Shown: piece by piece, positions 52,001 to 59,999 of the stretch | How positions within the stretch are numbered: the stretch's first letter is position 1 | How the letters are laid out: the number at the start of each line of letters is the position of its first letter | Source of the DNA: Nyssa sinensis | Lineage: Eukaryota > Streptophyta > Magnoliopsida > Cornales > Nyssaceae | Direction of reading: 5' to 3' | Assembly: GCA_008638375.1 (NCBI GenBank) | Contig: CM018051.1 | Coordinates: forward strand, 36,673,240 to 36,737,239 | DNA: 64,000 nt | Position numbers and translations under genes: made by a program | The notes under the pieces: model-generated | Seen by the model: only the letters and a program-made list of their open reading frames with translations | Database searches by the model: none | What the model was told of the DNA's origin: nothing

Positions 52001-55000
52001 TTTAATGAAATATATTACTAATCCAAAAAAAAAAAAAAAAGCATGTAATGACCACGTGCTCAATTGATGCATTTACTGGTTTGAGTGTACTAGATATGTT
52101 TTTTTAATTATTGAAATTCTATGAGAAGTGATATTAATCTAAATTCTGATGAATGAAACAACAAAACAAGAACTCAGAACTGGTAGCAAGAATCAGGAAA
52201 AAAGAAGGCGGCAAAAGGATCTACATTCACTACCAATAAGGTCAACATCCTGATAGTATAGAATATCTAGTGCGGTTGAAACAAAATGTTCCCTCAGGTG
52301 AGTGAAAAAACTTTCAATGTGGAGGAGGATGGTGGGTCAAGAGAGCTGCTTCAAATCATCGAAAGGGGTTTTGGGGGCGTTAGGAGACTGTAGGTAACGC
52401 GACGGGAGATGGAATGGATGGCAAAAATTTTCAAAGAGATATCGACAGGAAAGAGGGGAGTAATCCTTTCTAGTTGGTGTTCACAGGGAAGAACAGGAGT
52501 TTGCTCTTATGGGGGGGTTGAACATAGGAGGGAACTTTATGAAGGTGGAGGGCAGATCGAAAAAGGGACATCTGTAAAATTTTTCTTCCGGAGGATGTTG
52601 CAAGAGGAGGTTGGTCGACGTTTGCTCAAGCCTTCAAAGCCAAGGTTTTGTCCAACACGATACTAGACAAGAAGGTTAGGGATACCTTTCTGGAAGTATC
52701 AAAGGTTGGGGGTTGGCCGTCCAACCCAACTCTGGCAGAAGTAAGCCTGGGGGGGGGTGGGGGGTGGATGTGCAAGTGCATTTGGGGCCTTGTGGGAATC
52801 GATTGGAGTTGACTTAAGAGTGACCACAAGGGGTTTCTGGACACATTGGCCAACTGATTTGGAGAATCAGTCAAATACAGCAATTGATCACTCAGCATGA
52901 CTTAGTCAACTTTGAAAAACCGACAATTTTTTTCGTTTTAAATTTGAGTTGGGTGAAATTTGCATCTAAATTGAAACTTCTGAAGTCCACTTTTATTTCA
53001 AAATTCCAACTATATTGAGAGTTATTAATTTTGGAGTGTGAAGTGGTCAAGATGGAATCCTTCAAAAATCTCTAATGGGTGTCTATTTGGAGTATTATCT
53101 AACCCTCCCATGTATTATTAATTGAATTCATTAACCATAATGGCCATTCTTTCATTTTATCCCCCTTCCCCCATCCCCCAGCTCATGTCCTTAGGTTATG
53201 AGATCCCAGAGCACAAGTCTTAAAATGAAAAGAAAAGAGCGTGCCACAGCATGAGCGGCTGGCCGGCCAAGGCAGAATGCCGTCACCCGTTCTTACTAAG
53301 AATTGAAAGAAACCTCAAAAACAGAAAAAATGATGGAAAGTGAAAAAGAAACAGATGTAGAAATAGTTGAAACAAAGGGGACTACACAAGAACAAGAGGA
53401 ATCCACTGAAGGAGGTCCTCCTTCCCTTCCTTCGTAAGAAAGGGAGGATCTGAACAAAATTGATGAAACGGAAGAGATCCAAGTGAGTGGAAAGGAAAAA
53501 ATAAGGGGTGAATTCAACTTTCACTTCAAAGAGACGTGCTATAAAAGGAGCCCAACTCTTGAAACTTCTTATTTGAATGAAAATCAAGAACATTCTAAGT
53601 TTAAAATGCTAGAAAATAAAGAAAAAGACCTTTTCTGATTTGAAAAACCTCGTGTGAATGAATATTTGCACCTTAGCCATTCTGTGTTGATTTTCAAATT
53701 TCTTAGGATTTTATTTATTCCACTCGGTTAACTAAGGTCTGCGAAATTTGATAGACAAATCAAACATCAATTCATCAACGGAAAGAGGGGGATTCAAACC
53801 CAGGGTACAAATCACTCGTACAACAGATTAGCTAAGCCTATCGAGCCAAGGTTGAGTGAAGGAATTCAGGAATTTAGCCATGCCAGCTGCTGCAGTGAAT
53901 CTTGGGGAGGGGGAGGGGGAGGGGGAGGGAGAGAGAAAACTAAGACTCCAGCTTTTACATACCAGCAACTCCAAAATATGTATGGTAGACATCAACAGCA
54001 TCCTCTGGCCTATCTGAAATTCCTCCATTCTCCTTATCCTACATTTTTTTTTAACCAATTAACAGCAGCATCTCAGGTAAAACTATCAAAGAATTTTCCA
54101 AAAGTAAATTTAAAAGTGAAAATTGCTCAATCCATTTAGAAGGAACCTGACAGTCCAAGATAAACTTAACAAGCTTTTCTTTGTCAATCCAATGAACTCT
54201 GTCTATCATTATCAAGCTAGAAGAACCCACCATGAGTAGCAGACCTGAAGCAATGCAACAGGATCATTAGTGATAAGAAGTTACAAAAATTCTATAGAAG
54301 AAAATCTCAGAGAAAGAATAACTCACATCAGGAAGCTTCTCAGGACGCCCATTTAAACCTCCAGATTTAACTTGTCGCTCACATAACCACCATCCAAGGA
54401 GGTCCTTGTCAATATGATGTAGAGAACCAGTTATAGCAAGAGCACCCACACAACAGAAAACTGCAGTCACAATGGTGATACCCTAAGTATACTTTAATTT
54501 TTTTTGTTTTTTTAGTTTAACTTGGAAATACAAAAATGCATACAAAGACATCTTTTTTTTTTAATTTATAAGTATACAGATGGTTTAAGATCAAGCCAGT
54601 TGATTTGTGGCTCAAAGAACGTCACCATACAGAGTAGTGTGTCTTCAACTCTTCATAACGTTTAGGATTTTCGAATAAACTTCAACAGAGTAATCAAATT
54701 AACCACCCAAAAGATCAGGTCTTACTAGAAGTGTCATTTTCTATTCTCCATTTGTTCTTTAGATCATTACTAGATTTTTCAGGTATCAAGAAATTCAATA
54801 GACATCTGTTTTACAAATCTCGAGGTAGCTTAGGACTGAGTACATATATTGTAATATTTAGGAAATGGATCAATCAACTATTGGAAAGTCTTTCAATTTG
54901 CAGGGTGGTATCACAGATTTTATTGCATTCTTAGTGTAAAATGAAGTTTCTAAACATCACATACAATAATATCCAGATTATTAAAAGTTCATTTTACATT

Positions 55001-57237
55001 TCCAATTGAGAAAATTATAATTTAAGATTTCTTTGTTCACTATTTAAGAAAATCAATTAAAATGGTTTGGCCAAGTACAATGAAGGATAATAATTGTACC
55101 AGTGAGGAAAAATGATATATTTTATATTGAAGATAAGGCTAGGGATAGGGGAAGGCCAAAACTATCACTAAGTGCCGTGGTAAATATATAAGATAACATG
55201 TGGTTTGAGGGTGGTCATGACTCATGACTTTAGACAAAGCAAAATGATGAAATAGGACTCATCTAGCCAACCCCAAATAGTTGGGAAAAGGCTTTGTTTA
55301 CTTGGATTGAGTTTTTTGTTATTGTTCTACTGAGAGATGTCTTGACTACCTGATTTTAGGAGAGTTTAAGATTCACATTTGCACTACAGGGAAATGATTT
55401 GTGGTAGTATTTTAGAAAGTCATGGATAATATACCTGAGTGTGAATTAGGCCAAGTGGTAATTTATGGTGCCTAGTAATTTGGTTCGGGGCAACTCCTAG
55501 GTAATATCAAAATTTCATGGGTAGTAGCTCCAGTTACATCAGCAGATAAATGTGGCTTTTCTATCAATTCTACTCCTGGTGAGTATTTCATTATTAGTTT
55601 TAGAGTGGAAGAAAAAAATTCAACTTGCAGTATAGTGTGTGCCTCCCTTGTGTTTTGTTGAAAATGCAGCTAGAAGTCTGACAAACATCACACAATTTCT
55701 TATGTTCTGTTTATGCTATTCTTTTCAGTTCAATCCCAGAACCCGTATCAAAATGCATACATACAACAAAGCCCAAACTTCCATATATTTAGATAACATT
55801 ACAAAATGACAATAAGTCAGGAGCAAAAATTAAGAATTTACCAAGTCCAAGAAATCTCTACACCAAAAAGTTTGTAAATCGGACACGTTCTATGCACGTT
55901 TGATCAGTTAAGTGACAGCTAGAAATTAGAAAACAATATAAAAATACAGTCATAACATGTGCAACATACTTTGCCCTGCATGGGACTCCCCACCAGGTGT
56001 GCATCCAAATCCACCATCCAAATTCTTGCAACTCACAATGTACTTAACAGCCTTTTCAACATTGATTTTATCCAGACGATGTAATAGTGCAAGACAACAT
56101 ATTGCAACATAAGAGAACCTAAAGAAAGAATTGATTAGGTAATAATGTTTCCTCATGATTATGCAATAACTAAAAGGGAAACAAAGAATGTAGAAAAAAC
56201 AAAGAAGCGGGGAAGAAAGAATACCGTGTGTCAATCTCACCCCACATGTCACCTGAAAATGATCCATCTTCATTCTGTAACCCAGCAATATCTGGCTTAA
56301 TGATAGGTAACAAAAGATAAATGAAGGCACAACTTCAGTGAACATATTGAACAGTCAATCTAGTCACATTGAAACTTCTTAGAAGGGTCTCTTCTATATC
56401 TTTGTTTAAATTTCAGATAGTTGTAAAAGGTAGTAATCCTACCCCATGGGATACAACTGTAATGATAAGATCCACTAAGTGAGATATAAAGACTTTTATC
56501 AACTAAATCTAATATCTGAAGATGGGGAAAAAGTTACAGAACTTGTACCAATTGATGTAGACAAGGTCGTGAAAATTGATTTAACATATTAGAACAATTT
56601 CAAAACCCAACAAACTTCATGCTGAAGGATACAGTTTGACACCTTATCGATGTCAAGTACATTTATCTTGTCAAAAAGGGCTAGAACTTGCACAGCACTA
56701 AGGGTGAACAGCAGATGTGGATCATGTCCAATGTTACCACCAAAACCACCTGTATAAACAAATATATTATTATATGATCTAATTCTTAGACATCTGAAGA
56801 TGTTACAAATTAGTTTTCAGCTGACAAGGAATTGCACAATACACCACAGTGCTAAAGTCAATATTCAGGCCAGGAAGAACTTATGTGCAACTTGAATGAA
56901 ATAAAACAATGTATTACAAACCGGACTCATGTTGGCACTTCATGATCCACGAAACAACCTCCTCCGAATCCACTGTTTCAAGCTTCCCTACAAGATCTAG
57001 GGTGGTCAACCCCCAGTATGCCCCATTCATTCGTAGATGCTCCATCACCACAGATTCAAAGTCATCCTTCATCTGAAAACAAAATTTAAGTGGATATTTG
57101 GAAAAAAGTAAACAACAAATATATTCTCTTCAAGAAAGTAAAAATACAACCGACAAAGGAAAAATATTTAAAAGAATGCATACCTTTTCAACTGATAGAA
57201 TGTATCTAACATGCTTTTCAACTACTAGCTCACCCAT
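39726..57237 (-). CDS. RGTB: Rab geranylgeranyltransferase (GGTase-II) beta subunit, nine exons, frameshifted as read
   Basis: Catalytic subunit of the enzyme that, with the alpha subunit and REP, attaches geranylgeranyl groups to C-terminal cysteines of Rab GTPases. Coding exons on the minus strand: 57,237-57,184; 57,072-56,922; 56,749-56,633; 56,291-56,225; 56,118-55,970; 54,460-54,327; 54,244-54,147; 54,038-53,963; 39,820-39,726. Every intron has GT-AG ends and phases agree, except that exon 7 is one base short. Restored length would be 313 aa, the usual plant size. Prenyltransferase beta repeats are visible: [75 protein letters not shown]. By family knowledge the zinc ligands are the Asp of LPD (exon 6 end), the Cys of VCYSWW (exon 7) and the His of VYHTYFG (exon 8); all are present. 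The gene starts [14 protein letters not shown] and ends DRIFFGR-stop. Intron 8 is 14,142 bp and full of transposons. The frameshift leaves open whether this is a working gene. Confidence 0.95.
40140..42430 (+). pseudogene. LINE ORF1 (nucleic-acid-binding, gag-like), decayed
   Basis: Fragments in changing frames: [18 protein letters not shown] (about 40,266-40,320), VKPNLCLKW and [14 protein letters not shown] (to about 40,540), a long low-complexity linker, then near the end [20 protein letters not shown] (about 41,789-41,848), which resembles the C-terminus of plant LINE ORF1. Nothing in the protein is intact. Assignment rests on these fragments and on position upstream of an endonuclease. 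Confidence 0.65.
41916..42304. mobile_element. Small TIR element (hAT-like) inside LINE ORF1
   Basis: A 389-bp AT-rich block with ends catggttacc... and ...ggtaacatta, partly inverted. It is flanked by ggctagac (41,908-41,915) and ggctggac (42,305-42,312), an 8-bp duplication with one mismatch. LINE-like sequence lies on both sides. Eight-base duplications suggest a non-autonomous hAT element, but the termini are weak. Confidence 0.45.
42434..42897 (+). pseudogene. LINE endonuclease, N-terminal part
   Basis: LRILSWNVR (42,434-42,460), the start of the APE-type endonuclease of plant L1 elements, then after a shift [17 protein letters not shown] and [21 protein letters not shown] 222-bp direct duplication (about 42,504-42,725 and 42,726 onward) repeats the LREVKMET segment. 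About 90 residues expected between this part and the continuation at 47,440 are missing. Confidence 0.75.
42898..47440 (+). repeat. LTR-family block (copies E1 and E2) inserted in the LINE endonuclease
   Basis: Starts TGTAACACC at 42,898; a second start-like TGTAATATCC is at 44,747, so E2 appears to sit in or next to E1. Both have a TATA/AT tract, then an inverted repeat (43,357-43,386; 44,956-44,990), a GA-rich leader and a gtaa-type donor-like site (about 43,697; 45,353). They end with copies of a CAGACTCAAnGG-like motif (about 44,653; 46,336). The same organisation recurs at 60-64 kb. LINE sequence resumes at about 47,440. The right edge and a target duplication could not be fixed. The family resembles Ty3/gypsy LTRs, but no coding region is attached. 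Confidence 0.6.
46000..46225 (-). other. Two adjacent tRNA-like (A/B-box) segments within E2
   Basis: On the minus strand, TGGCGTAGTGGGCGAG followed by GGGGTTCAAACC (about 46,222-46,150), and TGGCTCTGTGGATAAAAG followed by GGTTTGGTTCTCC (about 46,068-46,010). Spacing between boxes is about 50 nt, as in tRNAs and SINE heads. No tRNA could be folded convincingly. Confidence 0.4.
47441..47881 (+). pseudogene. LINE endonuclease, C-terminal part
   Basis: Resumes in the frame [28 protein letters not shown] (47,446-47,510). It continues [26 protein letters not shown] (the SDH motif of the endonuclease, here SAH) and PLLLDSGG...[14 protein letters not shown] shift near 47,700 moves to [26 protein letters not shown]. 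The catalytic Asp of SDH is changed to Ala as read. Confidence 0.85.
47882..48910 (+). pseudogene. LINE reverse transcriptase, first part
   Basis: Linker with [23 protein letters not shown] (about 48,003-48,070), then [25 protein letters not shown] (about 48,415-48,487), the RT entry motif. Motif A is [11 protein letters not shown] (about 48,667-48,699) and [14 protein letters not shown] follows (about 48,822-48,865). The frame is broken several times. It stops at [10 protein letters not shown], exactly where the MULE block starts. Confidence 0.9.
48958..49476. mobile_element. Nested MULE-like element with 9-bp target duplication
   Basis: A 519-bp block between perfect 9-bp repeats GTGTCAAAC (48,949-48,957 and 49,477-49,485). 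It begins caaggttgataag and ends gattatgataactat. It is rich in gatcc/ggatc words (ggatcgtaagatcc near 49,018; ggatcgtaggatctggatc near 49,441) arranged roughly inverted toward both ends. No ORF of note. Confidence 0.8.
49747..50078. mobile_element. MITE with TIRs of the outer MULE family
   Basis: Left end ctaagaagcacggatacgg and right end ...gtgtccgtgcttctta form inverted repeats of about 16 bp that match the outer element's termini. The flanks gttgatgtt (49,738-49,746) and gttgatgat (50,079-50,087) are a 9-bp duplication with one mismatch. Non-coding; many cggacac/gtgtccg words. Confidence 0.8.
50323..51720 (+). pseudogene. LINE reverse transcriptase second part and zf-RVT domain
   Basis: RT resumes as [15 protein letters not shown] with the catalytic YADD in [15 protein letters not shown] (about 50,386-50,430). 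The thumb/connection follows ([30 protein letters not shown], 50,830-50,900), then [21 protein letters not shown]. The last part, [16 protein letters not shown]...[23 protein letters not shown] (51,454-51,640), is the zf-RVT domain that ends plant LINE ORF2 proteins. Several shifts and stops. Confidence 0.92.
52025..52041 (+). other. LINE poly(A) tail
   Basis: A run of about 16 A closes the LINE 3' UTR. A poly(G) run of about 21 G at 51,899-51,919 lies in the same UTR. Confidence 0.85.
52270..52760 (+). pseudogene. Second LINE ORF1 N-terminal fragment (tentative)
   Basis: The fragments [17 protein letters not shown] (52,409-52,460) and, in another frame, [21 protein letters not shown] (about 52,580-52,642) resemble the N-terminal part of plant LINE ORF1. 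It lies just after the first LINE's tail in the same orientation and would be a separate, truncated copy. The similarity is by eye only. Confidence 0.45.
52761..53962. other. Right part of RGTB intron 8, with a tRNA-like relic
   Basis: No gene. The minus strand at about 53,845-53,775 has GATAGGCTTAGCTAATCTG and GGGTTTGAATCCCCC, spaced like a tRNA A and B box, probably a SINE head. Around 53,304-53,636 the + strand is open except for one stop and strongly acidic ([20 protein letters not shown]); it is not recognised. A GGGGGA repeat is at 53,904-53,928, close to the exon 8 donor. Confidence 0.45.
54147..54244 (-). other. RGTB: RGTB exon 7 with one-base deletion
   Basis: The exon spans 98 nt between an AG acceptor (TTCAG) and a GT donor (GTTCCT). 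Neighbouring exons are both phase 0 here, so 99 nt are required. After VCYSWWVL the frame runs into TGA at about 54,214-54,212; shifting by one base restores [20 protein letters not shown]. The missing base lies around 54,219-54,225. It may be a real mutation or a sequencing/assembly error. Confidence 0.93.
55085..55318 (+). mobile_element. 3' fragment of an RTE-type LINE in RGTB intron 5
   Basis: The segment ends in tctagccaaccccaaatagt-tgggaaaaggctttg, the recognisable 3' end of plant RTE-clade LINEs (usually followed by TTG repeats). Upstream, remnants of the ORF C-terminus can be read in shifted frames (aagataaggctag..., gacaaagcaaaatgatgaa..., corresponding to the DRAxWRxxIHVADP region). 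It is 5'-truncated. Confidence 0.65.
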
Positions 57238-57439
57238 TCTGTAATTGACTCACCACATTAATCTTGGCATTCTTACAATCGTAAAAAGAAAGACAGTAAA
57301 AGTAACTACACAAATTCTTTGCCTTTCATTATATGGAACTTAAGTTCTGTACCTATTTAAGATTATATTGCCAATTAAGATTCTTCACTCAGCAAACTGT
57401 CCCTTGAATGCAATTTATTGACCAGATACATCAGAAGGC

Positions 57440-57612
57440 CATTACTTGGTATTGGTCCCAATCAATCAAGGGTGGTGGGAGGAATGAACTGGGTACAGAC
57501 CTAACTTTTGACGTAATTTGCACAAAATGGCTGCCTCATACTCAAACCCACGTTCTAACACTTGGATGCCTGAGCTCTTACCACTGCATCAAGCAGTGGC
57601 CCGTTTTATTAG
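57440..57612 (-). mobile_element. tRNA-derived SINE in the RGTB leader intron
   Basis: On the minus strand, a box-A-like TGCAGTGGTAAGAG (near 57,585) is followed about 40 nt later by a box-B-like GTGGGTTTGAGT (near 57,548). The conserved plant SINE body comes next: GAGGCAGCCATTTTGTGCAA and AGGTCTGTACCC (about 57,495-57,510). Ends are approximate and no target duplication was fixed. SINEs are copied by LINE machinery. Confidence 0.7.
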
Positions 57613-58425
57613 CAATTTACATGATAGATTCTTTCAAGATTCTGTCAGCAAGAGTAAATCATTAATCAGCAAACGAGTTGGGGTATAACAACTAACTAAG
57701 CAGTCAAATCACCGTAGTTTTTTGTGCATAAGATATTTGGGTATCAAAATTTATTTGGGATTGGTCTTGGGCTTGGGCTTTGGTAGTTAGCCTGGAAATT
57801 ACAAAATAACATGGATGATGTTCAATGATAAAGTTAGCAAAAAGGGTAGCAATTTGTTTAAAGAAAGCAATCAGACTATTCATTGAAACATAATTATTCA
57901 GAAAGAAAATTTCACAAAAATATGGAAAAAGGTCCGATAGTCAACAAATACAGAAATTATGCCTTACTGAATTATGCGGGATAAAACTGAGTTCTGGTAG
58001 TTTGAAGGCGAAAAAAGGTATAAATTATCAAAATTCAGAAATAATTCAAGAATTTTGTCACAATTGGCATAAAATAAGAATAGAATACAATATGAATATA
58101 GGAACTAATCTCGTTTCGTTTTGTATGTTTCGACCGAAAAGTTTCGGTTTTGGAAGTAACCGCAACGACCACGTAGGAATCTCGAAATTCCAGAGTATCG
58201 GTCGAAATGTTAGGGTTTCGATTTGTTTCTTAGGAAACGGCAGCGTTTCGTTCGAATAATGGGTTATGTCGAACCCATCAAATCTATGTCAGAAAAAGAC
58301 ATTTTTTGGGGCGAAAAAATAACAGATTTACAGAGATTGCTGGAGAGGAAATCTATTATCAATCCTAGATTCTTGCCGAAAAGTAAAGAACGACTGAAAA
58401 ACAGAAGAGAAGGAAGAGTCCTGAC

Positions 58426-58740
58426 CTGGTTTAGTTCCTTGGCTTCATTATCATCGATCTGTGAGAATGTATCAGAAGAAGAGAGTAGCGACTTCTTCAG
58501 TTCTTTAGGTACACTGCGCCACCGCCGACCAGATCTGCACACATGTACGCTGCGACTTCTTCAGTTCTTATTCTTCTTCTTCTTCTTCCAACCTCTCACG
58601 CTATCGATTTTCTCTAATCCAGCAAACCCGTCTCTCTCTCTCTCTCTCTTTCTCCCGCTCGCTCTCTCTCTCTCTCTCTCTCTCTGTGGAGATCTGCTCC
58701 GTTCTCAACAGTCAACGCTCGCGCCCGAACTAATGGTCCT
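58426..58740 (-). promoter_or_regulatory. RGTB: Probable 5' UTR exon and promoter edge of RGTB
   Basis: The RGTB ATG lies two bases after an acceptor (ATTACAG|A at about 57,239), so the leader must be spliced. Upstream on the minus strand is a GA-rich leader (58,629-58,684 as CT on +), ending at a consensus donor ACCAG|GTCAGG (58,426). A TATA-like attataagag lies at about 58,748-58,757. This fits a first non-coding exon of roughly 300 nt and a 1.19-kb leader intron. The upstream CG-rich patch (58,100-58,260) would lie in that intron. A 176-aa + strand ORF (58,223-58,753) reads through the CT microsatellite and is not believed to be a gene. Confidence 0.55.
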
Positions 58741-58759
58741 CATTCTCTTATAATTTCCT

Positions 58760-59336
58760 TTTAGAATTAAATATATTGTTTTGTTTTTTTACTTTCTAAT
58801 TTATTTGGTGGTTCAATAATATTGTATTAATTTTTTTTTTTGGTTAGGAAAGTGGATGCAAATGACACCCAGGCGAAATAGACATGACAATCATGTCATA
58901 AGTTATTAATTAGTGAATACCAATGAAGATTTTAAATACAAGTAATGCAAGTTGCTTAATGATGAAGGTGGCGAGTCTAGGAAATTGAGATGGCAAAATG
59001 CTTGTATAAAGAAATTTAATGATAAAGTTTAGAGACAGACCATGGAGATAAATAATTTTACTAAGAGAAATAACAGTAACTAGTTATATATATAGTGAAA
59101 TATTTTATTATACATTCTTATATAAATAGTGAATTTTTTTTTATTTATTTGTAGATGTAAGTCTAAGCCAAACTATGTAAATTTTGTGTATACTTATGTG
59201 ATTGATTTTTGTTCATTAATTTTACAATACGTTATTAGTACGAAACTCTGATCCACTGCAGGAGATATTGAAATAGAAGTAATATTTAATATATTTGAAT
59301 CTAAATATTTTTTTTATTTTTTTTTATATTATATCA
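58760..59336. other. AT-rich upstream region of RGTB, no gene recognised
   Basis: T-rich runs and no coherent reading frame. Presumably it contains the distal promoter of the minus-strand RGTB gene. Confidence 0.4.
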
Positions 59337-59588
59337 AATCTTACAATACTTGAATTTGTTGCATTGGATATTACTGAAAAGAATTATTTATCATGAATCT
59401 TTTATGTTGAACTTCACATTGAAGCTAGTAGTCTTGGTGATACTATTAAAGAAGAAAACATTGCATCCCTGAAGGATCGTCCACAAGCACTGATATTTCT
59501 TTGCCATCATATTCATGAAGGCTTAAAGGCAGAATATTTCACGATAAAAGATCCACTAATCTTTTGAAAGAATCTAACAGAAGTATGA
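59337..59588 (+). pseudogene. Copia-type gag (UBN2) relic
   Basis: One frame runs through NLTILEFVALDITEKNYLS, then EASSLGDTIKEENIASLKD, PQALIFLCHHIHEGLKAEYF and TIKDPLIF. It closely follows the gag wording of plant Copia elements (ALDISGxNYLSW... KAMIFLRHHLHxGLKxEYLTVKDPLxLW). Both in-frame TGA codons sit where the family has Trp. No LTR or further domains were found nearby. Confidence 0.8.
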
Positions 59589-59999
59589 CCACCAACATAC
59601 TATCATTCTTCTAAGGACTTGATATAATTGACTGTACCTAAGGTTGTAGGATTTTAAATTAGTCAATGAATACAATTCTATATTATTCAGAATAACTTTA
59701 TAATTAAAATTGTGCGAAAAAAAATATTACAGATGCAGATCTACTGTAAAAGACATTTTCTATGTTTCATGCATCGAATATTGTCCTATAGTAACAATAT
59801 CGAAAACATAGGTTTACTAAATTCTGAATTGATATAATGTCTTCTCTTGACTGAACAACATAGTGGTCTTGTGATGAAAAATCGTTAGTTACGTCCCTCT
59901 AGCTTTGTATCATTTCCTAAAGAGAATAGGAAATGCATTTTCTAAAGCAAATGCAACTTCATCATATAGACAAAGACATGAGCATAGGCATGGATATGG

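Larger units (their letters stand above)
40010..52041 (+). mobile_element. L1-type LINE in RGTB intron 8, antisense to the gene, repeatedly interrupted
   Basis: Order: ORF1 (about 40,140-42,430), endonuclease (42,434 onward), RT, thumb/C-terminal region, zf-RVT domain, then a poly(A) tail at 52,025-52,041 after a normal-looking 3' UTR. Removing the insertions (41,916-42,304; 42,898 to about 47,440; 48,911-50,313) leaves about 5.7 kb, a typical plant L1 size. The 5' end is approximate. Catgtaa occurs both near 40,014 and after the tail (52,043), which could be the target duplication but is too short to trust. All ORFs are broken. Confidence 0.85.

Noticed and set aside
53304..53637. Acidic open stretch as a missing RGTB exon
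   Set aside because: It is on the opposite strand, and the nine placed exons already account for the whole protein.
58223..58753. 176-aa + strand ORF
   Set aside because: Reads through a CT microsatellite and lies antisense to the probable RGTB leader exon. No domain; Leu/Ser runs come from the repeat.
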